Under the pieces are notes generated by a model, which had not been told where the DNA came from, did no database searches, and saw only the letters and a program-made list of their open reading frames with translations. Positions 1-7,202 of a stretch of 64,000 nucleotides of DNA are shown here, in pieces. This DNA is from Lachnospiraceae bacterium (GTDB taxonomy: Bacteria > Bacillota_A > Clostridia > Lachnospirales > Lachnospiraceae): the NCBI GenBank assembly GCA_009911175.1, contig QXWX01000002.1:62001-126000 (forward strand), given 5' to 3'. Each line of letters begins with the position of its first letter. The stretch's first letter is position 1. Both the position numbers and the translations under genes were made by a program.

Positions 1-1126
1 ATTCCCCCAGCAGCAGCCCGGAGCGTAAGAAACGGATGCCCCGCAGCTCCGGCATTCCTTCCGGCATATAATAGACCCGTTCCTCCCGGATCTCCAGCCG
101 TCTCCGGTCCAGCTCCAGACGCAGGCTCCCCAGAAATTCTTCCAGTTCCTCCGGCAGCTTCCGTTTTCCCGCCGTCCCGCTTCTTCCTGGGGCTCCGGCA
201 TGATCATCCCAAGACTCTTTTTTTCTCAATAATGCGATAAAATGCCCTTCCCCCTGCATCTTATGGGGAAAGATCCGGACTGTCTTCTCAAATTCCGGAC
301 GTTTGCTTTCCGTAAATTCCGGACGCCCGGGGCAGAAGCCCTCATACCCTTCCATTTCACAGATCTCAAGCTCCGGGCATTGGCGCGTCAGATATTCTAT
401 GATCCGTTCATTTTCCTGCGGATCAAAGGTACAGGTGGAATAGAGAAGCATCCCTCCGGGCCGGAGCATGGCCGCGGCCTGAACCACGATACCGCGCTGA
501 AGCCTGGAAAAAAATTCCGGCCCATGCTCCTCCCAGGCTTTGATCATCTTCTTTTCCTTCCGGAACATTCCTTCCCCGGAGCAGGGAGCGTCGATCAGGA
601 TCTTGTCAAAAAATTCCGTGAAATGAGACACCAGCTTTCCCGGCTCCTCGCTGGTCACCAGCACATTTCCGATTCCCAGCAGTTCCAGATTTTTCAATAA
701 TCCCCTGGCCCTGGAATTGCTGATATCGTTGGCCACCAGCATCCCGGTCCCATTGAGCTTTGCCCCCAGCTCCGTCGCCTTTCCGCCGGGCGCCGCGCAG
801 ACATCCAGCACATAGTCTCCCGGCTCCACGGGAAGCCTGCTGGCAGGGGTCATGGCGCTGGGCTCCTGAAGGTAATACAGTCCCGCAAAATAATACGGGT
901 GCTTTGCCGGCTGTACCCGGTCCCCGTCATAGTAAAACCCGTTCGGTATCCAGGGCACCGGGGTCAGCGGCCAGGGAGCGATCTTTAGAAACTCTTCCGC
1001 GGATATCTTTCTTGTATTCACTCGAAGCCCGTAATGGCGCGGTTTCTCAAAGCACTGCAGGTATGTTTCATATTCCTCCTGCAGCAAAAGACGCATCTTT
1101 TCTTCAAATGCTTCTGGTAATTTCAT
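1..1126 (-). CDS. RsmF/NOL1-NOP2-Sun family RNA m5C methyltransferase (3' end beyond window)
   Basis: Probable S-adenosylmethionine-dependent cytosine-C5 methyltransferase acting on rRNA. 375 codons are visible and the frame is still open at the left edge, so the C-terminus is missing. The N-terminal region (residues 1-100) leads into the SAM-binding motif DVCAAPGGKA near residues 109-117. The two family cysteines are present: the PC motif in DAPCSGEGMF (about C182) and the TC motif in STCTFDPQEN (about C232). The piece after about residue 300 would be the start of the RNA-binding C-terminal domain of the RsmF/YebU type. The ATG at 1124-1126 was chosen because the reading starts MKLPEAF, typical of the family. 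The exact rRNA target is inferred from the family and not visible here. Confidence 0.9.
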   Translation of the reverse strand, partial: MKLPEAFEEKMRLLLQEEYETYLQCFEKPRHYGLRVNTRKISAEEFLKIAPWPLTPVPWIPNGFYYDGDRVQPAKHPYYFAGLYYLQEPSAMTPASRLPVEPGDYVLDVCAAPGGKATELGAKLNGTGMLVANDISNSRARGLLKNLELLGIGNVLVTSEEPGKLVSHFTEFFDKILIDAPCSGEGMFRKEKKMIKAWEEHGPEFFSRLQRGIVVQAAAMLRPGGMLLYSTCTFDPQENERIIEYLTRQCPELEICEMEGYEGFCPGRPEFTESKRPEFEKTVRIFPHKMQGEGHFIALLRKKESWDDHAGAPGRSGTAGKRKLPEELEEFLGSLRLELDRRRLEIREERVYYMPEGMPELRGIRFLRSGLLLGE

Positions 1127-1196
1127 GGTTATTCCTCTCTGGATGCGGGCAATTCCCGTAATTCCCGTATTATTTCGAAATTAATGCAATGATGTA

Positions 1197-2105
1197 CTAG
1201 TAGGCGCATTTCACCCTGCGGTCTTCCACATATCGGAGCGGGTAATATGGATTCACGCTGATCTCCTGATCCCCTATAACCAGATAGATCCCCAGATGCA
1301 GGTGTACCGGAAAATTCCCGGTAGTCCCCTCCACCTTACTGTAGCCGGTATCCCCCATAAATCCCAACAGATCGCCGGCCTTCACGGAATCCCCTTCTTC
1401 GATATCCGCATAGGAATCCAGATGGGCATAATAAAAATAAGCGCCCCCGGGAGCCGTGATCCCCAGCCGGTATCCGCCCTTTTCCAGCCATCCCTTGTGC
1501 TGGATGACCCCGTCCGTCATGCTGACCACCGGGTAAAGCCCCCGCTCGTTTGTGGAAGCCATGATATCTGTCCCCTCATGCCCCCGCTTTCCTCCGTAAT
1601 TCCTCTCAAACATCCAGGAATCCTCGTAGGTGACCTCTGCCTGGACTCCATTGGACGGAACCGGTATCGGAAAATATTGCAGATCATTCCATACTGCCCC
1701 GCAGGCGTCCCGGTACAGCTCCCACCCCTGCTTCTCGGACCAGATCTTTTCCAGCCTGGAAAAGGTCTCCGCCGAGCAGGGATACTGGAAAGCCTCCTGT
1801 CCGAAATGATTTTCCAGCCAGTAGAGACCTAAGTCTCTGCCCGGATCCTCCGACATCCGGATATGCTCCAGCATTTCGGAATCCATCCTCTGCCTGCGGT
1901 ATCCTTCTGACGACAGGATGCCTTCATTCAGTCTGCTGTACCGGCTCCTGGCGGTCAGGATATGTATGTTCACTACAAGAAAAAAACAGAGGATCATACA
2001 GTACAGCGCATACCGGACGGCCATTTGGTGAGCCGTCCGGTGCCCGCGCATTGCCCGGCGCTTCTTCCGAAAATAGATCCTTGCTCTGATATCACTTGTT
2101 TTCAA
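1197..2105 (-). CDS. Membrane-anchored M23 family peptidoglycan endopeptidase
   Basis: Zinc metallopeptidase of the LytM/M23 type, expected to cut cell-wall peptide cross-links outside the membrane. A basic cytoplasmic head is followed by one membrane segment at about residues 32-50. The peptidase domain lies in the last 150 residues. Its zinc ligands are visible: H176 and D180 in GHEGTD, and the HLH pair (H268, H270) in PVHLHLG, with H228 in YYAHLD as the catalytic histidine. The listed start is a TTG at 2103-2105 without a strong ribosome-binding site. An ATG 18 codons later (2049-2051) is an alternative. In spore formers such proteins often act in engulfment or the coat (SpoIIQ-like), but nothing here proves that. 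Confidence 0.85.
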   Translation of the reverse strand: MKTSDIRARIYFRKKRRAMRGHRTAHQMAVRYALYCMILCFFLVVNIHILTARSRYSRLNEGILSSEGYRRQRMDSEMLEHIRMSEDPGRDLGLYWLENHFGQEAFQYPCSAETFSRLEKIWSEKQGWELYRDACGAVWNDLQYFPIPVPSNGVQAEVTYEDSWMFERNYGGKRGHEGTDIMASTNERGLYPVVSMTDGVIQHKGWLEKGGYRLGITAPGGAYFYYAHLDSYADIEEGDSVKAGDLLGFMGDTGYSKVEGTTGNFPVHLHLGIYLVIGDQEISVNPYYPLRYVEDRRVKCAY

Positions 2106-2156
2106 AAACGCATTGCCCCGGTTCGTTTTCTTATACTATATGAGGCAGTGTTCAGA

Positions 2157-3599
2157 TTATTTACATCTCTTTAAAATTATTTTCAGGACATTCCAGATCT
2201 TTTCTGCCGAGGCGATCTCCAGCCGTTCGTTGAAGGAATGTACGTCCCGCATATTCGGGCCGAAGGAAATGCAGTCCAGCTCCGGCTTCTTGCCGCTGAG
2301 CAGCCCGCATTCCAGTCCGGCATGGATCGTTGTAATCTCCGGACGGACTCCGAACACCTCTTCAAAGGCATCCGCGGCGATGGGACGGATCCGGGAAGAT
2401 TCTCTGTAGGTCCATGCCGGATATCCGCTGTCGATATTCCAGTTTCCGCCCAGCAGGTCCGTCAGGCAGATCAGACGGTCCTGAAGTTCCTGCAGCTTGG
2501 TGGAAATGCCGCTTCTCACCAGCACGAGGAATCGAACACCTTCCTCCCCGTTCCCTACTATACCCAGATTATCGGAGGTTTCTACCAGCCCTTTCAGGGA
2601 ACGGCTGTATTCATCCACCCCGTTGGGGCAGTTCACCAGGAAGCCGACCACTTTTTTCATGGATTCTCCAGTAAATACCGTGTATTCCTTTTCCCCCAGC
2701 TTCGTAATCCGGATATCCAGCTCCGGCTCATCCACGCCAAATTCCTGCCTCCATTCGTCCTTCATGGCTTGGATCATCCGGATCGCTTTTTCCGGTTCCT
2801 GTACAACAATGCTGCTTTTGCTCACGGACGCAATCACATTTTCTCTGGTGCCGCCGCTGATCTCAACAAGAAAAATCTCCTGCTCCCTGCCAAGACGGTA
2901 CAGCATCCGGCCCGCCAGCTTGTTGGCATTGCCCCGCTGCCGATCAATCTCCACGCCGGAATGCCCTCCCTTAAGGCCGCAGATCTCCACCAGGAGTCCG
3001 CTTCCCTTTGCGGTAGTCTTCTGCACCGGGATCTCACAGGAAAAACGGAAGCCCCCGGCGCATCCTGCGGTCAGAGTGTCGTCCTCCTCGGAGTCCAGAT
3101 TAAGCAGCATCTTTCCCTGGAGCCTGGACAGATCCACATTGGCCGCGCCGTCCATGCTGACCTCCTCGTCCACCGTAAAGAGCGCCTCCACCGGCGGGTG
3201 CTCCAACGTCTCATTGTCCAAGACTGCCAGCGCCATGGCGATAGCGATTCCGTTGTCCGCTCCCAGTGTGGTATCCTTTGCCGTCACATATCCGTCCTCC
3301 ACCATCAGCTCCAGCGGATCGGTCAGGAAATCATGATCCGAGTGTTCCGTTTTTTCACAGACCATATCCAGATGCCCCTGGATGATAATAGGCTCACTGT
3401 TTTCATATCCCTTTGTTCCCGGCTTTTTGATGATCACATTATTCCATTCGTCCTGATACACTTCCAGCTTCCGCTCATTTGCAAACCTCACGCAGTAATC
3501 GCTGATTCCCTTTGTATTGTAAGATCCCCTTGGGATCCGGCTAATCTCCTCAAAAAAATGAAATACTTCCTTTGGCTCGATGTTTTCTAATACCGCCAT
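2157..3599 (-). CDS. pepD: Cytosolic aminoacyl-histidine dipeptidase PepD (M20/M28-like)
   Basis: Metal-dependent dipeptidase that splits Xaa-His and other dipeptides in the cytoplasm, feeding peptide nitrogen to the cell. At 480 aa it has the normal PepD length. Metal and catalytic motifs are in order: GHLDMV (H76, D78), GADNGIA (D115) and DEEVSMDG (E145/E146). A lid/dimerisation region occupies roughly residues 190-380. The ATG at 3597-3599 is preceded by a good Shine-Dalgarno (AAGGGGAAAG). It stands alone, followed by the M23 peptidase gene in the same direction after a 51-bp gap. Confidence 0.93.
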   Translation of the reverse strand: MAVLENIEPKEVFHFFEEISRIPRGSYNTKGISDYCVRFANERKLEVYQDEWNNVIIKKPGTKGYENSEPIIIQGHLDMVCEKTEHSDHDFLTDPLELMVEDGYVTAKDTTLGADNGIAIAMALAVLDNETLEHPPVEALFTVDEEVSMDGAANVDLSRLQGKMLLNLDSEEDDTLTAGCAGGFRFSCEIPVQKTTAKGSGLLVEICGLKGGHSGVEIDRQRGNANKLAGRMLYRLGREQEIFLVEISGGTRENVIASVSKSSIVVQEPEKAIRMIQAMKDEWRQEFGVDEPELDIRITKLGEKEYTVFTGESMKKVVGFLVNCPNGVDEYSRSLKGLVETSDNLGIVGNGEEGVRFLVLVRSGISTKLQELQDRLICLTDLLGGNWNIDSGYPAWTYRESSRIRPIAADAFEEVFGVRPEITTIHAGLECGLLSGKKPELDCISFGPNMRDVHSFNERLEIASAEKIWNVLKIILKRCK

Positions 3600-3817
3600 G
3601 TTGCTTTCCCCTTTCTGTCTCTTTTTTGATAGCAGCTGTGAGTCCCGGCCTCTTTTGGACTGCTGTTCACAGCCGTCTCACGCAAATGCGCCTCTTTTTC
3701 CATTTTGTCACAGCACACATAAAAAATCAACCAATTTCATATATCTTTAGTAATTATTCGTTGCTGCTCATACTTACAGTGTGAGCATGAACAATTATTC
3801 AAAACGGAGGATTCCGG

Positions 3818-4747
3818 ATGAGTCGAAATCTGAAAGGACTTGGGATCGTTCTCTTATTCCTGATCATGCTTGTCTCTCCAAAAGCCGTTTTTGCAGGCGC
3901 AAGTGAAGGGCTTCTGCTTTGGTTCCAGATCATTCTTCCCACACTGTTTCCGTTTCTGCTTGTCACAAACCTGCTGCTTGTCACCGGAAACATGCATCTG
4001 ATCAACGCGGCCTTCGGCACCTTCCTCACCCATGTCTTCGGTGTCTCTCCCAACGGCAGCTTTGCCGTGGTCACAGGCTTCTTATGCGGCTATCCCATGG
4101 GCGCCAAGACAGCGGCGGATCTGACCGAAGCCGGCTATATTTCCCCGGAAGAGGGCCGGTATCTCCTTTCCTTCTGCAACAATTCCAGCCCGGTATTTAT
4201 CCTGAATTATGTGGTATGGAAAACACTGGAAACGGACGCTCTCCTGATCCCAACCCTTTTGATCCTGATACTTTCCCCTGTCCTGGTCAGCTTTATTACA
4301 AGAAAGAGCTTTTTACATAAAAAAGAGGCGTTCCATAACCTGAAAAAAAACGGCTTCACCAAAAGCGCCTGGTCCTTCCAGGAGATTGACCGCTGCATCA
4401 TGGACAGCTTCGAAACGCTTGTAAAGGTGGGCGGGTATATCATCCTGTTTTCCGTCTTTCTGTCGCTGTTCGAGGCCCTTCCTGTGATTATACCGGGAGT
4501 TTCGGCTCTGCTCCCCCTTCTGGAGGTCACAAACGGCTTAGGTCTGCTCCGTGAAATGCAGCTCCCGCTGCAGCTTTTATACCCGGCCGTTCTGGGGCTG
4601 ACTTCCTTCGGCGGCTTCTGCGCCGCCGCGCAGACCCAGTGCATGGTGCACAAGGCCGGCTTTCCGATCCTGCCCTATCTCACGCAAAAACTGGCAGCCG
4701 CGCTGACTGCCAGTCTTATGGGTTCTCTCTATCTGTACCTAAGATGA
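3818..4747 (+). CDS. ylbJ: Sporulation integral membrane protein YlbJ
   Basis: Polytopic membrane protein of 309 aa belonging to the nucleoside-recognition/Gate family. In Bacillus subtilis YlbJ is needed for normal spore cortex formation; its transported substrate is not established. A cleavable-looking hydrophobic N-terminus (residues 6-27) is followed by about seven further hydrophobic segments. The conserved GFLCGYPMGAKTA and FCNNSSPVF motifs of the family are present at about residues 85-130. A Shine-Dalgarno (CGGAGG) lies 7 nt before the ATG. The gene sits next to coaD and rsmD, as ylbH-ylbI-ylbJ do in B. subtilis, but it is inverted and separated by a coiled-coil gene. No convincing SigE promoter could be picked out. 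Confidence 0.9.
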   Translation: MSRNLKGLGIVLLFLIMLVSPKAVFAGASEGLLLWFQIILPTLFPFLLVTNLLLVTGNMHLINAAFGTFLTHVFGVSPNGSFAVVTGFLCGYPMGAKTAADLTEAGYISPEEGRYLLSFCNNSSPVFILNYVVWKTLETDALLIPTLLILILSPVLVSFITRKSFLHKKEAFHNLKKNGFTKSAWSFQEIDRCIMDSFETLVKVGGYIILFSVFLSLFEALPVIIPGVSALLPLLEVTNGLGLLREMQLPLQLLYPAVLGLTSFGGFCAAAQTQCMVHKAGFPILPYLTQKLAAALTASLMGSLYLYLR

Positions 4748-4750
4748 ATG

Positions 4751-5335
4751 TCACTCCACTCCGCCGCCCTGCTCATATCCGCTTCCATCCTCCTGGGGGA
4801 TTGCCAGCTCCGCGCGGTTGTTCCGCACCACATCGTAGCACTCCTGCAGGGAATTGATCAGTCCGTCGTACTTGGTCGTATAGCTGTCCAGCGTGTGGCC
4901 GATGATGCTCTCCGCATTGGCCATCAGGTCGTCGGTATACTGGATAGCGCCGATCCGGATCGCGTTGGCGTCCGCCGTAGCGTTGTCTACAATCTCCTGA
5001 GCCTGGGCGGTTGCCTGAGTCACGATCTCATTGGCCTGTGCATAAGCCTGCTGCATGATCTCATGCTCGCTGACCAGCTCATTGGTCTGCATCTGCGCTT
5101 CCTCAATCAGGGCATCCGCTTTTGCCTGGGCATCCGCCAGAATCGCATCCCGGTTCGCAATGATCTTCTGATAGCGCTTGATCTCATCCGGCGTCTTCAT
5201 CCGCAGTTCCCGAAGAAGCTCATCCAGATGTTCTTTATTTACGATGATTTTCGTGGTAGACAAAGGCTGATACTTGCAATCTCTGTCAATGTATTCTTCA
5301 ATCTCTTCAATAATCTGCTCAATGCGGCTGCTCAT
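4751..5335 (-). CDS. Coiled-coil protein, DivIVA/ATP-synthase-subunit-like, function unknown
   Basis: 194-aa soluble protein made mostly of one long amphipathic helix. Residues about 60-135 are rich in Ala, Gln and Glu with repeating patterns such as AQANEIV and AQAQEIV. This produces weak likeness to V-type ATPase subunit H or DivIVA, but no catalytic motif is visible. Homologous proteins downstream of coaD are common in Lachnospiraceae, to my knowledge uncharacterised. A good Shine-Dalgarno (AAAAGGAGCG) precedes the ATG. It follows coaD on the same strand and ends 3 bp from the convergent ylbJ. A structural, septum- or cell-pole-related role is possible but is inference. Confidence 0.75.
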   Translation of the reverse strand: MSSRIEQIIEEIEEYIDRDCKYQPLSTTKIIVNKEHLDELLRELRMKTPDEIKRYQKIIANRDAILADAQAKADALIEEAQMQTNELVSEHEIMQQAYAQANEIVTQATAQAQEIVDNATADANAIRIGAIQYTDDLMANAESIIGHTLDSYTTKYDGLINSLQECYDVVRNNRAELAIPQEDGSGYEQGGGVE

Positions 5336-5383
5336 AATCTACACGCTCCTTTTCTCTTTCCGTTCCTCTCCTGCCGTTCTCCG

Positions 5384-5428
5384 TCAGGCTTCTATCTTCT
5401 CTATCATCTGCTCAATGCGGCTGCTCAT
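5384..5428 (-). CDS. 14-codon mini-ORF duplicating the start of the downstream coiled-coil gene
   Basis: Reads MSSRIEQMIEKIEA then TGA. The first 23 nt are identical to the first 23 nt of the coiled-coil gene that begins at 5335, and the peptide matches its first 14 residues apart from four changes. It starts 2 nt after the coaD stop codon, and the coaD tail supplies an AGAGG ribosome-binding site. It may be a leader peptide or a remnant of a tandem duplication. Translation is not proven. Confidence 0.4.
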   Translation of the reverse strand: MSSRIEQMIEKIEA

Positions 5429-5430
5429 CA

Positions 5431-5922
5431 TTAATAAGCCTCTTTTGCTCTCATCTTCTTTTCCAGTTCCCTTTTTACCGCCTCCGGAACAAACTGTGAC
5501 GTATCTCCGCCGAATGCGGCAATCTCCTTCACCGTCGTAGAACTCAAGTAGGAATATTCTATGCTGGTTGTTAAAAACATCGTCTCCACACCGGGTCCAA
5601 GCTTATGGTTGGTCTGGGACATCTGCAGTTCATATTCAAAGTCCGTGATCGCACGCAATCCCCGGATGATCAGCTCCGCTTCCATCTTCTTCGCGAAATC
5701 GATCAGCAGGCCGTCAAACGGTACGATCTCAATATTGTCGAATCCTGCCGACACTTCCTTTAACATTTTAACACGTTCCGCAACAGAAAACAACGGCATT
5801 TTCGCATTATTATTCAGCACTCCGACGATCAGCCGGTCTACAATCTTGCTGCTTCTTTTCATGATATCCAGGTGTCCGAATGTGACCGGGTCAAAGCTTC
5901 CCGGATAAATGGCTTTTAACAT
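5431..5922 (-). CDS. coaD: Pantetheine-phosphate adenylyltransferase
   Basis: Fourth step of coenzyme A synthesis: transfers AMP from ATP to 4'-phosphopantetheine to give dephospho-CoA. At 163 aa it is full length. The nucleotidyltransferase signature appears as [10 protein letters not shown] (TxGH-type motif, H17), and the C-terminal SSTTVKE motif is at about residues 125-132. The upstream rsmD stop overlaps the coaD start by 7 bp, giving translational coupling. This rsmD-coaD pairing is conserved across Firmicutes. Confidence 0.97.
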   Translation of the reverse strand: MLKAIYPGSFDPVTFGHLDIMKRSSKIVDRLIVGVLNNNAKMPLFSVAERVKMLKEVSAGFDNIEIVPFDGLLIDFAKKMEAELIIRGLRAITDFEYELQMSQTNHKLGPGVETMFLTTSIEYSYLSSTTVKEIAAFGGDTSQFVPEAVKRELEKKMRAKEAY

Positions 5923-6485
5923 ATCTCTTCCTTTCCGGCTTTTTCCATAAAAACGTGCTTGTTCGTCTTATAAACTTTTTCCTTCAGCAATGTAAATCCC
6001 AGCTCGTCCACATAGGAAAAATCTGTCTCCCTGGAGGCTTCCACGATAATCACCGTGTCCTCGTACACGAGTGCCGATCCTGACAGATATTCCAGAACTC
6101 CCCGCTCCAGCTCCTGGTTATAGGGCGGATCCATAAAGATATAGTCAAAAACCTTTTTTTCCTCCATCTGATACAGCGCCGTCATCACATCACGGTTCCA
6201 TGTTACGGCTTTATTTTCCAGCTTTGTAAACTTTAAGTTTTCCTTGATGCAGGCCATGGCTTTTGGATTGTTTTCTACAAAAACGGCCTCCCGCGCGCCA
6301 CGGCTGAGCGCCTCAATGCCGATTCCCCCGCTTCCGCTGAACAGGTCCAAAAACATGCAGTCGTAAATATAGGGCGCTATCATATTGAACAAGGTCTCCT
6401 TGATCCGGTCTGTGGTCGGCCGTGTATCAATGCCGTCCAGAGTTTTCAGTTGTAATCTTCTTGCGCTTCCCGCTATGACTCTCAT
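5916..6485 (-). CDS. rsmD: 16S rRNA (guanine966-N2)-methyltransferase RsmD
   Basis: SAM-dependent methyltransferase that modifies G966 of 16S rRNA during 30S assembly. The protein starts [10 protein letters not shown], a family hallmark. The SAM-binding loop LFSGSGGIG is at about residues 50-58 and the catalytic DPPY is at about residues 121-124. I start it at the ATG 6483-6485, nine codons inside the longest frame, because AAAGGGG lies at the right distance and homologs begin here. That gives 189 aa. It overlaps coaD by 7 bp. Confidence 0.95.
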   Translation of the reverse strand: MRVIAGSARRLQLKTLDGIDTRPTTDRIKETLFNMIAPYIYDCMFLDLFSGSGGIGIEALSRGAREAVFVENNPKAMACIKENLKFTKLENKAVTWNRDVMTALYQMEEKKVFDYIFMDPPYNQELERGVLEYLSGSALVYEDTVIIVEASRETDFSYVDELGFTLLKEKVYKTNKHVFMEKAGKEEIC

Positions 6486-6595
6486 ACAGGCACCCCTTTC
6501 CACGTACAGCATAACTTTTCAAAACAGCAGACCGCAGAGCAGTCTGCCGTTTCTAACCATCATACATTTTTCAGCGATCATGTGAATTTTAGCAG

Positions 6596-6630
6596 AAAAA
6601 AGCACTCAGGTCAATCCTAAGTGCTTTTTT
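6596..6630 (-). terminator. Intrinsic terminator after the SASP gene
   Basis: AGCACTCAGG pairs with CCTAAGTGCT around a 5-nt loop, with one C/A mismatch. It is bordered by A6 on one side and T6 on the other, so it can work in both directions. It lies 26 bp beyond the stop of the minus-strand SASP gene. Confidence 0.85.
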
Positions 6631-6655
6631 CTTTTGCTATTTCGCAATTTTTTTG

Positions 6656-6862
6656 CTATTTGCCAGCCATCTGCTTTTCCTGCTGTTCGATCATTTTCTT
6701 GACCATATAACCGCCGACAGAACCATTCTGTCTGGATGTCAGGTCACCGTTGTATCCGTCTGTCAACGGTACTCCCAGTTCGTCTGCTACCTCGTACTTA
6801 AACTTGTCAAGGGCTCCCTTCGCCTCCGGTACTGCTGCTCGATTAGATGAACGACTTGCCAT
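6656..6862 (-). CDS. Alpha/beta-type small acid-soluble spore protein (SASP)
   Basis: 68-aa DNA-binding spore protein that coats and protects DNA in dormant spores and is broken down on germination. The germination-protease region KFKYEVADELG is at about residues 21-31. The second conserved motif, GSVGGYMVKKMI, is at about residues 48-59. The start at 6860-6862 is fixed by a near-perfect ribosome-binding site (AAAGGAGG) and the family opening MASRSSN; the frame is open further upstream but Lys/Arg-rich and unlike SASP. Its presence supports a spore former. Expression would normally need forespore sigma factors, but I could not confidently assign such a promoter. Confidence 0.95.
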   Translation of the reverse strand: MASRSSNRAAVPEAKGALDKFKYEVADELGVPLTDGYNGDLTSRQNGSVGGYMVKKMIEQQEKQMAGK

Positions 6863-6882
6863 TTTTATTTTCCTCCTTTTGC

Positions 6883-6958
6883 AACTTTTTGTAACTTTAT
6901 CGTTACGCTTTCGTTTTTTTGTAACAAGTTGTTTTTTTGTTACAACCATATTATATGG
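6883..6958 (-). promoter_or_regulatory. SASP upstream region with repeated GTAAC/GTTAC dyads
   Basis: Two dyads lie between the SASP start and the palindromic element: GTAAC-N6-GTTAC at 6891-6906 and GTAAC-N13-GTTAC at 6921-6943. A TATAAT-like box on the minus strand (6950-6955) sits in a near-palindrome at 6946-6958, with AGTGTA 17 bp further upstream. The promoter class is not certain. Confidence 0.4.
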
Positions 6959-6992
6959 AGGAATTCATCTTTTACACTGGAAGTTGCTTCCA

Positions 6993-7000
6993 AAACTTTT
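6993..7000. repeat. Left 8-bp direct repeat (AAACTTTT) flanking palindromic element 1
   Basis: Identical to 7195-7202 and exactly adjacent to the terminal inverted repeats, so it looks like a target-site duplication. Confidence 0.6.
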
Positions 7001-7194
7001 CCACCTGTACGGTTGCAATCCGAAATATCGGTTTTATGCAACTTATTGCAATAAAACCGATATTTCGGATTAGCAACCTACGCATAAATGAGCAAAATGC
7101 GGCTGCATTAGCAGACGCAAGAGTGCGATAGCACGGATTTTGCGAATGGATGCGTAGGTTGGATGATCTTTAGATCATCCAACCGTACAGATGG
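7001..7194. mobile_element. Palindromic element 1: MITE-like, three hairpin arms
   Basis: 194-bp non-coding element. Its ends, CCACCTGTACGGTT (7001-7014) and the complement of CCATCTGTACGGTT (7181-7194), match at 13 of 14 positions. Inside are three arms. Arm 1 (7011-7078) has a perfect 21-bp stem at 7017-7037/7051-7071 plus extensions. Arm 2 (7075-7160) has an 11-bp stem at 7075-7085/7150-7160 and nested smaller stems. Arm 3 (7157-7184) has a 13-bp stem. Perfect 8-bp direct repeats flank it. The right repeat touches the recG stop codon. No protein is encoded, so movement would need a transposase elsewhere. Confidence 0.65.
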
Positions 7195-7202
7195 AAACTT
7201 TT
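7195..7202. repeat. Right 8-bp direct repeat (AAACTTTT) flanking palindromic element 1
   Basis: Copy of 6993-7000. It lies directly next to the recG TAA at 7203-7205. Confidence 0.6.

Noticed and set aside
7001..7194. Reading palindromic element 1 as a simple recG terminator
   Set aside because: It has several arms, terminal repeats and exact flanking direct repeats, and no stem followed by a U-tract on the minus strand.
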